Shown: positions 1-5,934, counted from the first letter of the stretch. The stretch: 7,627 nucleotides of DNA from Pseudomonadota bacterium (GCA_021792815.1 JAJYTX010000108.1:1-7627); one strand, 5' to 3'. Numbers and translations: made by a program. The notes: generated by a model not told the origin, from the letters alone.

Positions 1-323
1 TTGTTGGGCCCCGGCCCGGAGGGCATGCGCAGCACGGCCGCGGTGCGCGCCTTGGCCTGTGCGAACTCGATGGACGCATAGGTTGCGGCGTCGAATTTCT
101 CGAAGTACACGAGCGAGCCGTCCGGCTGCACGATCGCGATCACATCCCCGGTGGCCCCGGCACGACGGGCGGCCTGCGCGGCGGCGTGCGCGATCTGTTT
201 CGCTTGCGCGAGGGTGATCGGCGGCCCGTAAGGGGGCGCCGCCTGGGGCGGCGGCTGGGCGGCGGCGGTGGCGGTGGCGCAGGCCAGCAGACAGGAGGCG
301 AGGAGCAGTCGGATGCGCGGCAT
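1..323 (-). CDS. Secreted GlcG/HbpS-like (heme-binding family) protein, 3' part missing
   Basis: Only the first 107 codons are visible; the gene leaves the window at its left edge. The start ATG (321-323) is preceded by AGGA at 333-336, nine bases away. Residues 1-22 form an export signal (basic MPRIR, then a Leu/Ala/Cys core). Cleavage could be after the AAA before Q23, or, less likely, at a lipobox ending in Cys15 (LLAC). A Pro/Ala linker (23-36) leads into the start of a GlcG/HbpS (DUF336) domain: PITLAQAKQIAHAAAQAARRAG, then AIVQPDGSLVYFEKFD, then SIEFAQAKARTAA. Secreted family members are usually about 160-170 residues, so roughly a third is lost. HbpS in Streptomyces binds heme outside the cell; for most relatives the ligand is unknown, so heme binding is only a family-level guess. 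It is divergent from the LysR gene and has its own nod-box-like operator at 384-428, so it is probably a target of that regulator. Confidence 0.85.
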   Translation of the reverse strand, partial: MPRIRLLLASCLLACATATAAAQPPPQAAPPYGPPITLAQAKQIAHAAAQAARRAGATGDVIAIVQPDGSLVYFEKFDAATYASIEFAQAKARTAAVLRMPSGPGPN

Positions 324-358
324 GGTTTGGGTGTCCTGATGGGCCCGATGACCGGGAA

Positions 359-364
359 ACTCTA
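359..364 (-). promoter_or_regulatory. -10-like hexamer of the left GlcG-like gene
   Basis: On the minus strand this reads TAGAGT, four of six matches to TATAAT. It begins 20 positions past the edge of the box at 384-428, the same offset seen at the other two boxes. It predicts a start of transcription near 352 and a leader of about 29 nt containing the AGGA ribosome-binding site. No TTGACA-like -35 is present at the right distance, as expected for an activator-dependent promoter. Confidence 0.45.
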
Positions 365-383
365 CTCCCTGCGTCCGAGCCCC

Positions 384-428
384 TGCATGGTTTACGCGGA
401 TGCCGCGGATCGCCGGCAGTGATTCCCG
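384..428 (-). promoter_or_regulatory. Nod-box-like LysR operator, copy 1 (one module imperfect)
   Basis: Module 1 is ATG-N9-GAT (387-401, one mismatch to ATC-N9-GAT). Module 2 is a perfect ATC-N9-GAT (409-423). They start 22 bp apart. Aligned base for base with the boxes at 2710-2754 and 3352-3396, 22 of 45 columns are invariant, including GCAT at the left, GGATC at 407-411, GATT at 421-424 and the final CG. Each module contains the T-N11-A core of LysR-family sites. It lies 61 bp from the left GlcG-like start and 292 bp from the LysR start, so it may serve the former, autoregulate the latter, or both. The box is oriented opposite to the GlcG-like gene when compared with the other two copies. 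Confidence 0.65.
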
Positions 429-434
429 GCCGGC

Positions 435-478
435 CGCCTCGCGCGGCATCCTGGGTCTTCCCCAACGCCCGCGAGGCG
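435..478. repeat. Inverted repeat in the GlcG-like/LysR intergenic region
   Basis: A perfect 9-bp inverted repeat, CGCCTCGCG (435-443) and CGCGAGGCG (470-478), encloses a smaller TGGG/CCCA hairpin (452-455/461-464). It sits beside operator copy 1. It could be a structural element or a site for another regulator, but GC-rich DNA makes such repeats often by chance. From 479 to 720 I see no convincing promoter, gene or further LysR-type site. Confidence 0.4.
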
Positions 479-720
479 CCGGTTCCGCGCGGCAGGCCGG
501 GGCTGCCGGGACGGCAGGGTGGGCTGACGACGCGGCGCTCTAGGTGTGTGCTACTCTAAAGCCGATCATCGGGCTGCCTGCTGCGCAAGGTTATGTTGTG
601 CGTCCGCCCATGCGCGCGACTGCCGCGTCTGGCGGGCCGCAGCGGCACGTGCGCAGACGGACAACTCCCGGGGACGCCCGCCACGCGCGGCGCCGGGGCA
701 GGGTATCGGGGGTCTGGCGC

Positions 721-1644
721 ATGCACTTTCAACAGCTCGATCTGAATCTCCTGGTGGCGCTCGATGCGCTGCTGACTGAGCGGAACATCACCGAAGCGGG
801 CCGTGCGCTGCACGTGACCCAACCGGCAATGAGCGGCTCACTGGCCCGGCTGCGCGAGTATTTCGAGGACGAGCTGCTGGTGCAGGTCGGCCGCAGGATG
901 GTGCCGACACCGCTCGCCGAGAGCATCGCAGAGCCGGTGCGCTCGATCCTGCTGCAGATCAAGGCGACGATCAATGCCCGGCCGGCCTTCGATCCGGCAA
1001 CGTCCTCGCGTCGCTTCTCCCTCATGATGTCCGATTACGTGTCGACCGTGCTCATGACCGAGGTGGTCAAGCGGGTGGAGTCCCTCGCGCCGCACATCGG
1101 CTTCGAGATCGTTTCCAACGAGCAGCCCACCCCGAGCGAGGCCCTGGAGCGGGGCGATATCGATCTGCTCATCATGCCCAGCGACCACCTCGCCATGGGC
1201 CATCCTCACGAACCCCTGTTTACCGACGGCTACGCCTGCGTGGTCTGGACGGGCCACGAAACCATCGGGGACACCCTGTCTGCGGAGGAGTATCTGCGCC
1301 TCGGGCACGTGTGCGTGCAGCTTGCCAGGGGGCGCTCGCTGGTGGTGGACGAGTGGTTCCTCAGCCGCCTCGGCGTCAAGCGCCGGACCGAGGTCAGTAC
1401 GATCAGTTTCAGCGCCGTGCCGCAGTACGTGGTCGGTACACAGCGCATTGCCACGGTGCATCGGCGGCTTGCGGAGTTCTACTGCCGCCACCTGCCGCTG
1501 CGCGTTCTGCCCTGTCCCTTTGAGATGCCGACGCTGGTCGAATCAGTGCAATGGCACCGGTACTTCGACAAGGACCCCGGCCGGGCATGGTTGTGCGGCA
1601 TCCTGAAAGACGTCGCGGGCGGCGTCGACGCCGCGCGCCACTGA
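721..1644 (+). CDS. LysR-family transcriptional regulator, NodD/LinR-like class
   Basis: A 307-residue DNA-binding regulator, normal length for the family. The winged helix-turn-helix is at about residues 5-65: LDLNLLVALDALLTERNITEAG, then the recognition helix HVTQPAMSGSLARLREYF, then ELLVQVGRRMVPTPLA. The 'QPAMSGSLARLRE' and 'VGRRMVPTPLAE' signatures match the NodD/NahR/LinR branch, whose members sense aromatic or related small molecules. The inducer-binding domain (about 97-300) opens with FSLMMSDYVSTVLMTEV. The ATG at 721 is chosen because the family fold starts here and GGGGG (708-712) lies eight bases upstream; the reading frame stays open back to 544, but that extension is Arg-rich and unlike any LysR N-terminus. 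It is divergent from the left GlcG-like gene and convergent with the FAH gene (22 bp between stops). It is the obvious candidate to bind the three nod-box-like operators; that link is inferred. Confidence 0.93.
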   Translation: MHFQQLDLNLLVALDALLTERNITEAGRALHVTQPAMSGSLARLREYFEDELLVQVGRRMVPTPLAESIAEPVRSILLQIKATINARPAFDPATSSRRFSLMMSDYVSTVLMTEVVKRVESLAPHIGFEIVSNEQPTPSEALERGDIDLLIMPSDHLAMGHPHEPLFTDGYACVVWTGHETIGDTLSAEEYLRLGHVCVQLARGRSLVVDEWFLSRLGVKRRTEVSTISFSAVPQYVVGTQRIATVHRRLAEFYCRHLPLRVLPCPFEMPTLVESVQWHRYFDKDPGRAWLCGILKDVAGGVDAARH

Positions 1645-1666
1645 GTCGCGGCTGATCGGTTCGCCC

Positions 1667-2577
1667 TCACCGTCGTTCTTCGACACAGCGGTTGTGCTGC
1701 GTGCCGAGCCCGAAGATCGTGCCCTCGAGCACATCGCCCGGACGCAGGAAGCGCCGGAATGCGCACCACCGCCGGGCCCCGATCCGGTGAGGATCAGGTC
1801 TCCCGGCTGCAGCAGGACGACCGTGGAGAGATGCTCGATCAACCGTGACACGCCGAAGAGCATCCCGGCAGTGCTTTCCTCCTGCACCACCTCGTCGTTC
1901 AGGCTGACCCGCATGCGCAGGTCCTGCGGATCTCCGATGCATCCCGCCGGCACCAGATACGGACCGAGTGGCAGGAAGGTCGGCGAGCACTTGGCGAGAA
2001 GCCAGTTCAGGCCCATCGCGCGGCCATCGTTGACGCCTCGATTCAGCAGCTCGCGCCGGGTGATGTCGTTGGCAACGGTGTAGCCAGCCACGTGCTCCAC
2101 GGCCTGCTCACGGCTGACGTGGCGCGCCGCCCGTCCGATGACGACCGCGAGCTGCAGCTCCCAGGCAGGCTCGGTCGCATCGGCGGGCAGCCGGATCGGA
2201 TCATAGGGGCCGGTGACGCTCGATTGCGCCTTCAGGAAGAAATACGGCGTGCCGGCCGGCGACGCGACCTGATTGCCGTAGTTGGCGTCGGTGCAGTAGA
2301 TATGCCGTGGAGCCGGTGCCGGCGCGCGCACCGAGAGCGCCTCGACGCTCAGGGCGCAGGCGTCGGGTTCCGGCGTACGCGCATGAGCCAGCGCCTCGGC
2401 GACTTCCTCGATGAGCGGCCGGTCGTGCTCCCAACTTTCGAGCAGCGCGTGCATCGAGCGCGTTCCACCGAGCGCCCGGCCCGATGCGGCGTGCAGCGAG
2501 ACCACACGGCCGTCGACGATGATTGCGGGAAACGGCGGGCAGCCTGCGGCCGAAAACGACCCGAGCGCGAAGGCCAT
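1667..2577 (-). CDS. Fumarylacetoacetate hydrolase-family protein, frameshifted near the C-terminus
   Basis: FAH-fold enzymes cleave or decarboxylate C-C bonds in acyl-pyruvate-type ring-cleavage products using a divalent metal. The ATG at 2575-2577 follows AAGGA at 2582-2586. In frame one reads 275 residues: HIYCTDANYGNQVAS (92-106), WELQLAVVIGR (139-149), GYTVANDITRREL (165-177), LAKCSPTFLPLGPYLVP (194-210) and LLQPGDLILTGS (255-266). The conserved ending FLRPGDVLEGTIFGLGTQHN, then RCVEERR and a stop at 1667-1669, lies in another frame. Restoring one base near 1753 gives a normal 303-residue protein; otherwise the frame runs on to 1543, over the end of the LysR gene. Metal-site residues E140 and D171 are kept, but the second Glu of the usual E-x-E is Gln142, and the usual His and Glu of NYxxHxxE are Gln103 and Ser106. 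It may have altered chemistry, be decaying, or contain a sequencing error. Catalytic activity should not be assumed. Confidence 0.85.
1751..1755 (-). other. Frameshift site in the FAH-family gene
   Basis: On the minus strand the coding sense passes from CAT-TCC-GGC into a frame reading CGC-TTC-CTG-CGT only if one extra C is supplied after GGC, at about 1753. This gives GAHSGRFLRPGD, the expected family sequence. One base is therefore missing relative to an intact gene. The downstream 28 codons show no decay, so the change is recent or is an error in the sequence. Confidence 0.8.
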
Positions 2578-2709
2578 GAGGTCCTTTCCCGCCGATCCGG
2601 GTGCTGTGGCGGATGCGCGCCACGATAAGGCCCGCGGGCGACGCCCTCCAATGGTTTGCGCTGATCCACCCGATCGCGCGCGCAAATGCCCCGCGCTGCG
2701 TCCCGCTGT

Positions 2710-2754
2710 CGCATCGCCCCAGGCGATGCGGGGGATCGCCCGAAATGATTTTCG
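2710..2754 (+). promoter_or_regulatory. Nod-box-like LysR operator, copy 2
   Basis: Two perfect ATC-N9-GAT modules lie at 2713-2727 and 2735-2749, 22 bp apart with 7 bp between them. The first is also part of a perfect 9-bp palindrome (2710-2718 with 2722-2730, 3-bp centre). The second contains CGAAA-N4-TTTCG (2741-2754). Left edge CGCATC and right edge GATTTTCG match copy 3 at 3352-3396 closely. The box ends 131 bp before the DoxX start and begins 132 bp before the FAH start. A -10-like hexamer is positioned on the DoxX side but not on the FAH side, so DoxX is the likelier target. Confidence 0.72.
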
Positions 2755-2773
2755 CGCTGGGGTGCGACCGCGG

Positions 2774-2779
2774 TAATAT
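2774..2779 (+). promoter_or_regulatory. -10-like hexamer for the DoxX gene
   Basis: TAATAT matches four of six TATAAT positions and stands in an A/T-rich patch rare in this window. It begins 20 positions after the end of operator copy 2. A start near 2786 would give a leader of about 100 nt containing the hairpin at 2845-2865. The place for a -35 (about 2751-2756, TTCGCG) is poor, in keeping with dependence on an activator. Confidence 0.45.
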
Positions 2780-2844
2780 AACATTTGTCAGATTTCCCGG
2801 GCGGCCAGGGCGCTGCCGCGAGCGCGAGAGTCGTTGATTGTATT

Positions 2845-2865
2845 GGGCCTCTGGAATGGAGGCCC
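2845..2865 (+). repeat. Perfect inverted repeat in the DoxX leader
   Basis: GGGCCTC (2845-2851), a 7-base loop TGGAATG, and GAGGCCC (2859-2865) form a perfect stem, ending 11 bases before the DoxX ribosome-binding site. It could be an RNA hairpin affecting translation or stability, or an operator for a dimeric repressor. No T-run follows, so an intrinsic terminator is unlikely. The stretch 2578-2709, nearer the FAH gene, shows only that gene's ribosome-binding site. Confidence 0.5.
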
Positions 2866-2876
2866 CATGATACGGT

Positions 2877-2881
2877 GGAGG
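2877..2881 (+). promoter_or_regulatory. Ribosome-binding site deciding the GTG start of DoxX
   Basis: GGAGG lies four bases before the GTG at 2886. An ATG at 2867 is in another frame and ends quickly, so this site fixes the GTG as the start. Confidence 0.7.
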
Positions 2882-2885
2882 CACT

Positions 2886-3278
2886 GTGGGTCAGCTGAAT
2901 GCGTGGTCGCCAAGAGTTCTCAGTGTGCTGCGGATCGTGACCGCACTGTTGTTCATGGAGCACGGCGCGATGAAGCTGCTGCATTTCCCGGCGCCCTTTC
3001 CCGCGCCGCCGGGCGGTCTGCCGCCGCTGCTGATCGTGGCCGGGGTTCTCGAGCTGCTCGGCGGCGGGCTGCTGGCCGTGGGGTTGTTCACCCGCCTGGT
3101 CGCGTTCCTGCTCTCCGGTGAAATGGCGGTTGCGTACTTCATGGTGCATGCGCCGCACAGCTTCTATCCGGTGCTCAACATGGGCGAACCGGCCGTGCTG
3201 TACTGCTTCATCTTCTTTTATCTGGTCTTCGCCGGTGGCGGCGTGTGGAGCATCGACGCGCTGCTGGGGCAGCGCTAA
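2886..3278 (+). CDS. DoxX-family integral membrane protein
   Basis: A 130-residue protein with four predicted membrane helices at about 11-27, 47-66, 70-87 and 102-120. Family marks are the MEHGAMKLL motif after helix 1 (24-32), the ELLGGGLLAVGLFTRLVAF turn between helices 2 and 3, and the PVLNMGEPAVLYCFIFFYL motif entering helix 4 (95-113). It begins with GTG behind GGAGG. The length is typical of short DoxX proteins. Related DoxD/DoxX proteins are linked to quinone-coupled oxidoreduction, and some bacterial DoxX proteins to redox complexes, but most have no known reaction, so none is assigned here. It sits between two nod-box-like operators and is followed by a hairpin (3308-3330), so it is probably transcribed on its own from the promoter downstream of copy 2, under the same control as the TonB receptor. 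Confidence 0.9.
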   Translation: MGQLNAWSPRVLSVLRIVTALLFMEHGAMKLLHFPAPFPAPPGGLPPLLIVAGVLELLGGGLLAVGLFTRLVAFLLSGEMAVAYFMVHAPHSFYPVLNMGEPAVLYCFIFFYLVFAGGGVWSIDALLGQR

Positions 3279-3307
3279 CAGCCAAGCACGCGGCAACCGG
3301 TGTGGAT

Positions 3308-3330
3308 CCGGCCGGCGCACCGCCGGCCGG
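3308..3330 (+). terminator. Strong hairpin after DoxX, possible terminator
   Basis: A perfect 10-bp stem, CCGGCCGGCG (3308-3317) and CGCCGGCCGG (3321-3330), has a 3-base loop and starts 29 bases after the DoxX stop. No T-run follows, so it is not a classical intrinsic terminator. It would separate DoxX transcription from the receptor promoter that starts 21 bases later. Confidence 0.45.
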
Positions 3331-3351
3331 GGGCGACTCCCCGCGGCCTGA

Positions 3352-3396
3352 CGCATCAGCGCGGACGATCCGCCGGATCCAGCGAAACGATTTCCG
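3352..3396 (+). promoter_or_regulatory. Nod-box-like LysR operator, copy 3
   Basis: Two perfect ATC-N9-GAT modules lie at 3355-3369 and 3377-3391, again 22 bp apart. The left edge CGCATC and the second module GGATC-N3-CGAAACGATTTCCG repeat copy 2 with the same spacing. The box ends 58 bp before the TonB-receptor start codon, a normal position for a LysR-type activator site. A small palindrome, GATCCG-C-CGGATC (3367-3379), spans the gap between modules. Confidence 0.72.
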
Positions 3397-3415
3397 TCTC
3401 GAGAACCCGGCACGA

Positions 3416-3421
3416 TATGTT
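3416..3421 (+). promoter_or_regulatory. -10-like hexamer of the receptor operon
   Basis: TATGTT (four of six matches to TATAAT) begins 20 positions after operator copy 3, the offset found at the other copies. CGATAT at 3413-3418 overlaps it and is an alternative. The predicted start near 3428 leaves a leader of about 27 nt with the ribosome-binding site. Confidence 0.4.
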
Positions 3422-3443
3422 CCCCGCACTCAACGAGCCTTTC

Positions 3444-3450
3444 GAGGGGG
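3444..3450 (+). promoter_or_regulatory. Ribosome-binding site deciding the receptor start
   Basis: GAGGGGG lies four bases before the ATG at 3455. It selects this start over the in-frame open region that reaches back to 3245 through DoxX, its hairpin and the operator. Confidence 0.75.
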
Positions 3451-3454
3451 AATT

Positions 3455-5848
3455 ATGCGACGGCTTGGCGCGGAATTGACCATCATCGGATCCGTGGTGA
3501 TCTGTCTCCCGACGCTGTATGCGCGCGCCGCCGGCGCGCCCGCGTCGATGATCGCCCCGCAGGGCATCGACCAGCTGCAGGAGATCACCATCACCGCGGA
3601 GAAGCGCAAGGAAAACCTGGAAACGGTTCCGGTGGCGGCGAGCGTCGTCAGCTCCTATGAACTTTCCCGCAACAACGTCAGCGACATCTCGGATCTCGAC
3701 AAGCTCGATCCGTCCGTGCAGCTCAATGGAACCATCAATGGCCGCGTACCGATGGGCATCCGCGGCGTGTCCAGTGTTTCCAACGAGGCGACGGTGGGTA
3801 TCACCTCCGGTGTGGCCATCGAGGTCGACGGGGTGCCGGTGCCATCCGACTCCTACGACGCAAACGACATCATGGACGTCAAGCGCGTCGAGATTCTCAA
3901 GGGCCCGCAGGGCACTCTCGGCGGACGGGCCGCAGCGACCGGACTGATCAACATCGTGACGCGCGGACCGTCCGCCGTCCCGACAGGCCGCGCCTCGGTG
4001 ACCGCCACCAATGACGGCGAATACCGGGTCGATGCGTTTCTCGCCGGGCCGCTTTCCCGGCGGGTCGAGGCGAGTCTCGCGGCCTACAAGGCCACGATCG
4101 ACTATCCGATCACCAACCTCGCGTACCATCACAGGACTTCCCAGGACATCGTCGGCTACCGCGCGAAGCTGCGCGTCAAGCTGACCGGACGGCTGGACCT
4201 GCGCCTGATGATCCACCAGGGGCAGGACCGCAGCGATGGCTTCAACTTCGTCTACATCCACGTTCCCGTCGGCGCGTCGCTCATCGGCGCCAGCCAGGCG
4301 GAGGCGCTGCCGGGCATCACCCCGAGCTGGCACAACCTCGACTACCGGAGCCCGGTCACGACGGCGGGCTCGGAGCATGTGGACAACGACGCCTCCATGG
4401 TTCTCTCTTATCAGCTGCCCGACGGCTCGGTGCTCAGCTCGACGAGCGCATACCAGCGGGAGCGGCAGCGGCAGGTCCAGGACATATTCGCCGACGCGGT
4501 CTACTACTGGAATATCCTCACGCCGACCGGGCCGCCGTTCGGCGGCGACTTCTACAACACGCAGAGTCAGAGCGAAACGGTGACCCAGAGCAGCGAGGAG
4601 CTGAAAATCGTCTCGCCGGCCGATCGGACCCTGAGTTACCTCGGCGGCATGTTCTTCTCCGATACGAAGGTGGACGAGTTCTACGACCGGGGACTGCCGC
4701 CGGCCGAGTATGTGGTGCGGCCGATCCCCGACACCCAGACCTATGACCTGTACGGACATCTCGAGTGGCAGCTGCGGCCGGGCACCGCACTCATCGCGGG
4801 CGCGAGATTCAATCATGACGTCCTCAGCTACCACTACACCGAGACCATCAACGTGGTCAGCTTTCCGAACCAGGTGTACGGCCCGCTGTTCAGCACCGGC
4901 AGCAGCTCGTCGAACGCCGTGGTCGGGGACATCAGTCTGAGACAGAATCTGACTCGCGACTCGATGGCGTACCTCACGTATTCTCGCGGCTATTCGCCAC
5001 AGGTGTACAACACCTCGGCGGTCCTGTATCCGCAGCCGTCCGATCCGGCCAAGGCGGTGCCGCTGCAACCGGTCGGACAGGAGCACATCGACAATTTCGA
5101 GATCGGCACCAAGGGGGCGTACTTTCATCACCGGCTGATCGTCAATCTGGACGCCTTTTATACGCTCTACAGGAATTTCCAGATCCAGACGTTCTCGGCG
5201 GTCGCCAATGTGCTGACGCCGCCGCTGATCCTCGAGTCGGCGGGAAAGGCGCAGACCCATGGCGTGGAACTCGATACCCGCTGGCTGCCGACCCGCAGCA
5301 CGAACGTGCGGTTCGATGCGGCGTATATCGACGCGACCTTCAAGGACTATCCCAATGCGCCCTGCTGGGGTCAGCCGGGAGGGATCGTGCAGTCGGCCGC
5401 GCAGGGCTGCTACTCCGAGACCATCACCAATCCTCAGACCGGCGTGACGGTGACGCAGGGCGTGCAGAACCTCGATGGCAAGACGATGCCGAATTCGCCA
5501 AAGTTCAAGGCGATACTGTCGCTGGATCAGCGGCTGCCGCTGCGGCTCGCCGGCTGGACGTTCGATGTCAACGGTGACTACAGCTATCGCTCATCCGCGC
5601 AGATGCTGCTGGATCAGAATCCGTGGGCGGTGCAGCATGCCTTCGGCATCCTCAACCTCGGCGGGGGCGCCACCAGCGCCGATGGACGTTATTCGGTCAG
5701 GGTGTTCGCCGACAATGTCACCAACCGGCAGTACTACGTGGACGTCGAGGACTTCTGGACCGGACCCTGGGGTGGACCGGCCGTGATCGGTCAGCCGGCG
5801 CGTGATGCGCACCGGTACTACGGCGTCACGCTGACGGCGCAGTTCTGA
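3455..5848 (+). CDS. TonB-dependent outer-membrane receptor
   Basis: A 797-residue outer-membrane active transporter, energised through TonB-ExbBD. Residues 1-24 are a signal peptide (MRRLGAEL, then a hydrophobic core, cleavage near ARA-A). A TonB-box-like EITITAEKRKENLE is at 43-56. The plug domain (about 56-175) has VPVAASVV, PSVQLNGTINGR, IRGVSS, GVAIEVDGVPVP and the signature RVEILKGPQGTLGGR followed by GLINIVTR. A 22-strand barrel fills the rest, with typical late motifs AYLTYSRGYSPQVYN, NFEIGTKGAYF, HGVELDTRW and VFADNVTNRQYYVD, ending in the aromatic YYGVTLTAQF needed for barrel assembly. The plug signature has GGRAAATGLIN where most relatives have FGRN-type residues. This subgroup is abundant in sphingomonads and related gammaproteobacteria and often imports non-siderophore organics; the substrate here is unknown. 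It is probably the first gene of an operon with the GlcG-like and EthD-like genes, driven from operator copy 3. Confidence 0.93.
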   Translation: MRRLGAELTIIGSVVICLPTLYARAAGAPASMIAPQGIDQLQEITITAEKRKENLETVPVAASVVSSYELSRNNVSDISDLDKLDPSVQLNGTINGRVPMGIRGVSSVSNEATVGITSGVAIEVDGVPVPSDSYDANDIMDVKRVEILKGPQGTLGGRAAATGLINIVTRGPSAVPTGRASVTATNDGEYRVDAFLAGPLSRRVEASLAAYKATIDYPITNLAYHHRTSQDIVGYRAKLRVKLTGRLDLRLMIHQGQDRSDGFNFVYIHVPVGASLIGASQAEALPGITPSWHNLDYRSPVTTAGSEHVDNDASMVLSYQLPDGSVLSSTSAYQRERQRQVQDIFADAVYYWNILTPTGPPFGGDFYNTQSQSETVTQSSEELKIVSPADRTLSYLGGMFFSDTKVDEFYDRGLPPAEYVVRPIPDTQTYDLYGHLEWQLRPGTALIAGARFNHDVLSYHYTETINVVSFPNQVYGPLFSTGSSSSNAVVGDISLRQNLTRDSMAYLTYSRGYSPQVYNTSAVLYPQPSDPAKAVPLQPVGQEHIDNFEIGTKGAYFHHRLIVNLDAFYTLYRNFQIQTFSAVANVLTPPLILESAGKAQTHGVELDTRWLPTRSTNVRFDAAYIDATFKDYPNAPCWGQPGGIVQSAAQGCYSETITNPQTGVTVTQGVQNLDGKTMPNSPKFKAILSLDQRLPLRLAGWTFDVNGDYSYRSSAQMLLDQNPWAVQHAFGILNLGGGATSADGRYSVRVFADNVTNRQYYVDVEDFWTGPWGGPAVIGQPARDAHRYYGVTLTAQF

Positions 5849-5864
5849 GCGAGGGACCGCTCAG
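5845..5864 (+). terminator. Hairpin over the receptor stop codon
   Basis: CTGAGCG (5845-5851) and CGCTCAG (5858-5864) form a perfect 7-bp stem with a 6-base loop that includes the TGA stop. No T-run follows. It may protect the receptor message from 3' decay or weaken read-through; full termination is uncertain. Confidence 0.35.
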
Positions 5865-5889
5865 CCGCCCGGCCGCGGAGCCGTTCGGT

Positions 5890-5934
5890 GGACACCCGTG
5901 GCGGGCCGCGGCCGGCAGGGTGCGGCGGGTGTCC
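5890..5934 (+). repeat. Large inverted repeat between receptor and second GlcG-like gene
   Basis: GGACACCCG (5890-5898) and CGGGTGTCC (5926-5934) are perfect 9-bp arms around a 27-bp spacer that contains the palindrome GGCCGCGGCC (5904-5913). Together with the hairpin at the receptor stop, it makes this 175-bp gap highly structured. A partial terminator or an mRNA processing/stability element is plausible. No LysR-type ATC-N9-GAT site is present in this gap. Confidence 0.45.

Noticed and set aside
544..720. N-terminal extension of the LysR gene to an upstream ATG
   Set aside because: The added residues are Arg-rich and unlike any LysR N-terminus; the ATG at 721 begins at the standard family position and has a G-rich site eight bases upstream.
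1543..1666. FAH gene continuing to a stop at 1543
   Set aside because: The residues after the frameshift match no FAH ending and overlap the LysR gene, whereas the neighbouring frame supplies the conserved C-terminus and a stop at 1667.
1645..1666. Bidirectional terminator between the convergent LysR and FAH genes
   Set aside because: The 22-bp gap contains no stem of useful length and no T-run on either strand.
2685..2690. Mirror-image -10 for the FAH gene at the same 20-position step from operator copy 2
   Set aside because: The minus-strand hexamer is GGCATT, a poor match to TATAAT, so control of the FAH gene by this box is not supported.
2710..2730. CGCATCGCC-CCA-GGCGATGCG as an independent terminator or repressor site
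   Set aside because: No T-run and no upstream gene on either strand ends here; it is better explained as the first module of operator copy 2.
2349..3413. 354-codon minus-strand frame across the FAH start, DoxX and operator 3
   Set aside because: It runs antisense through DoxX and through two operators; its composition is low-complexity Arg/Gln/His and no family is recognisable.
3245..3454. Upstream in-frame extension of the TonB receptor
   Set aside because: It would overlap the DoxX end, a strong hairpin and the operator, and would bury the signal peptide 70 residues inside the protein.
3356..5260. 634-codon open frame on the minus strand opposite the receptor
   Set aside because: It is antisense to a clear TonB receptor, has no recognisable domain, and is His/Arg/Asp-rich as expected from the mirror frame of GC-rich coding DNA.
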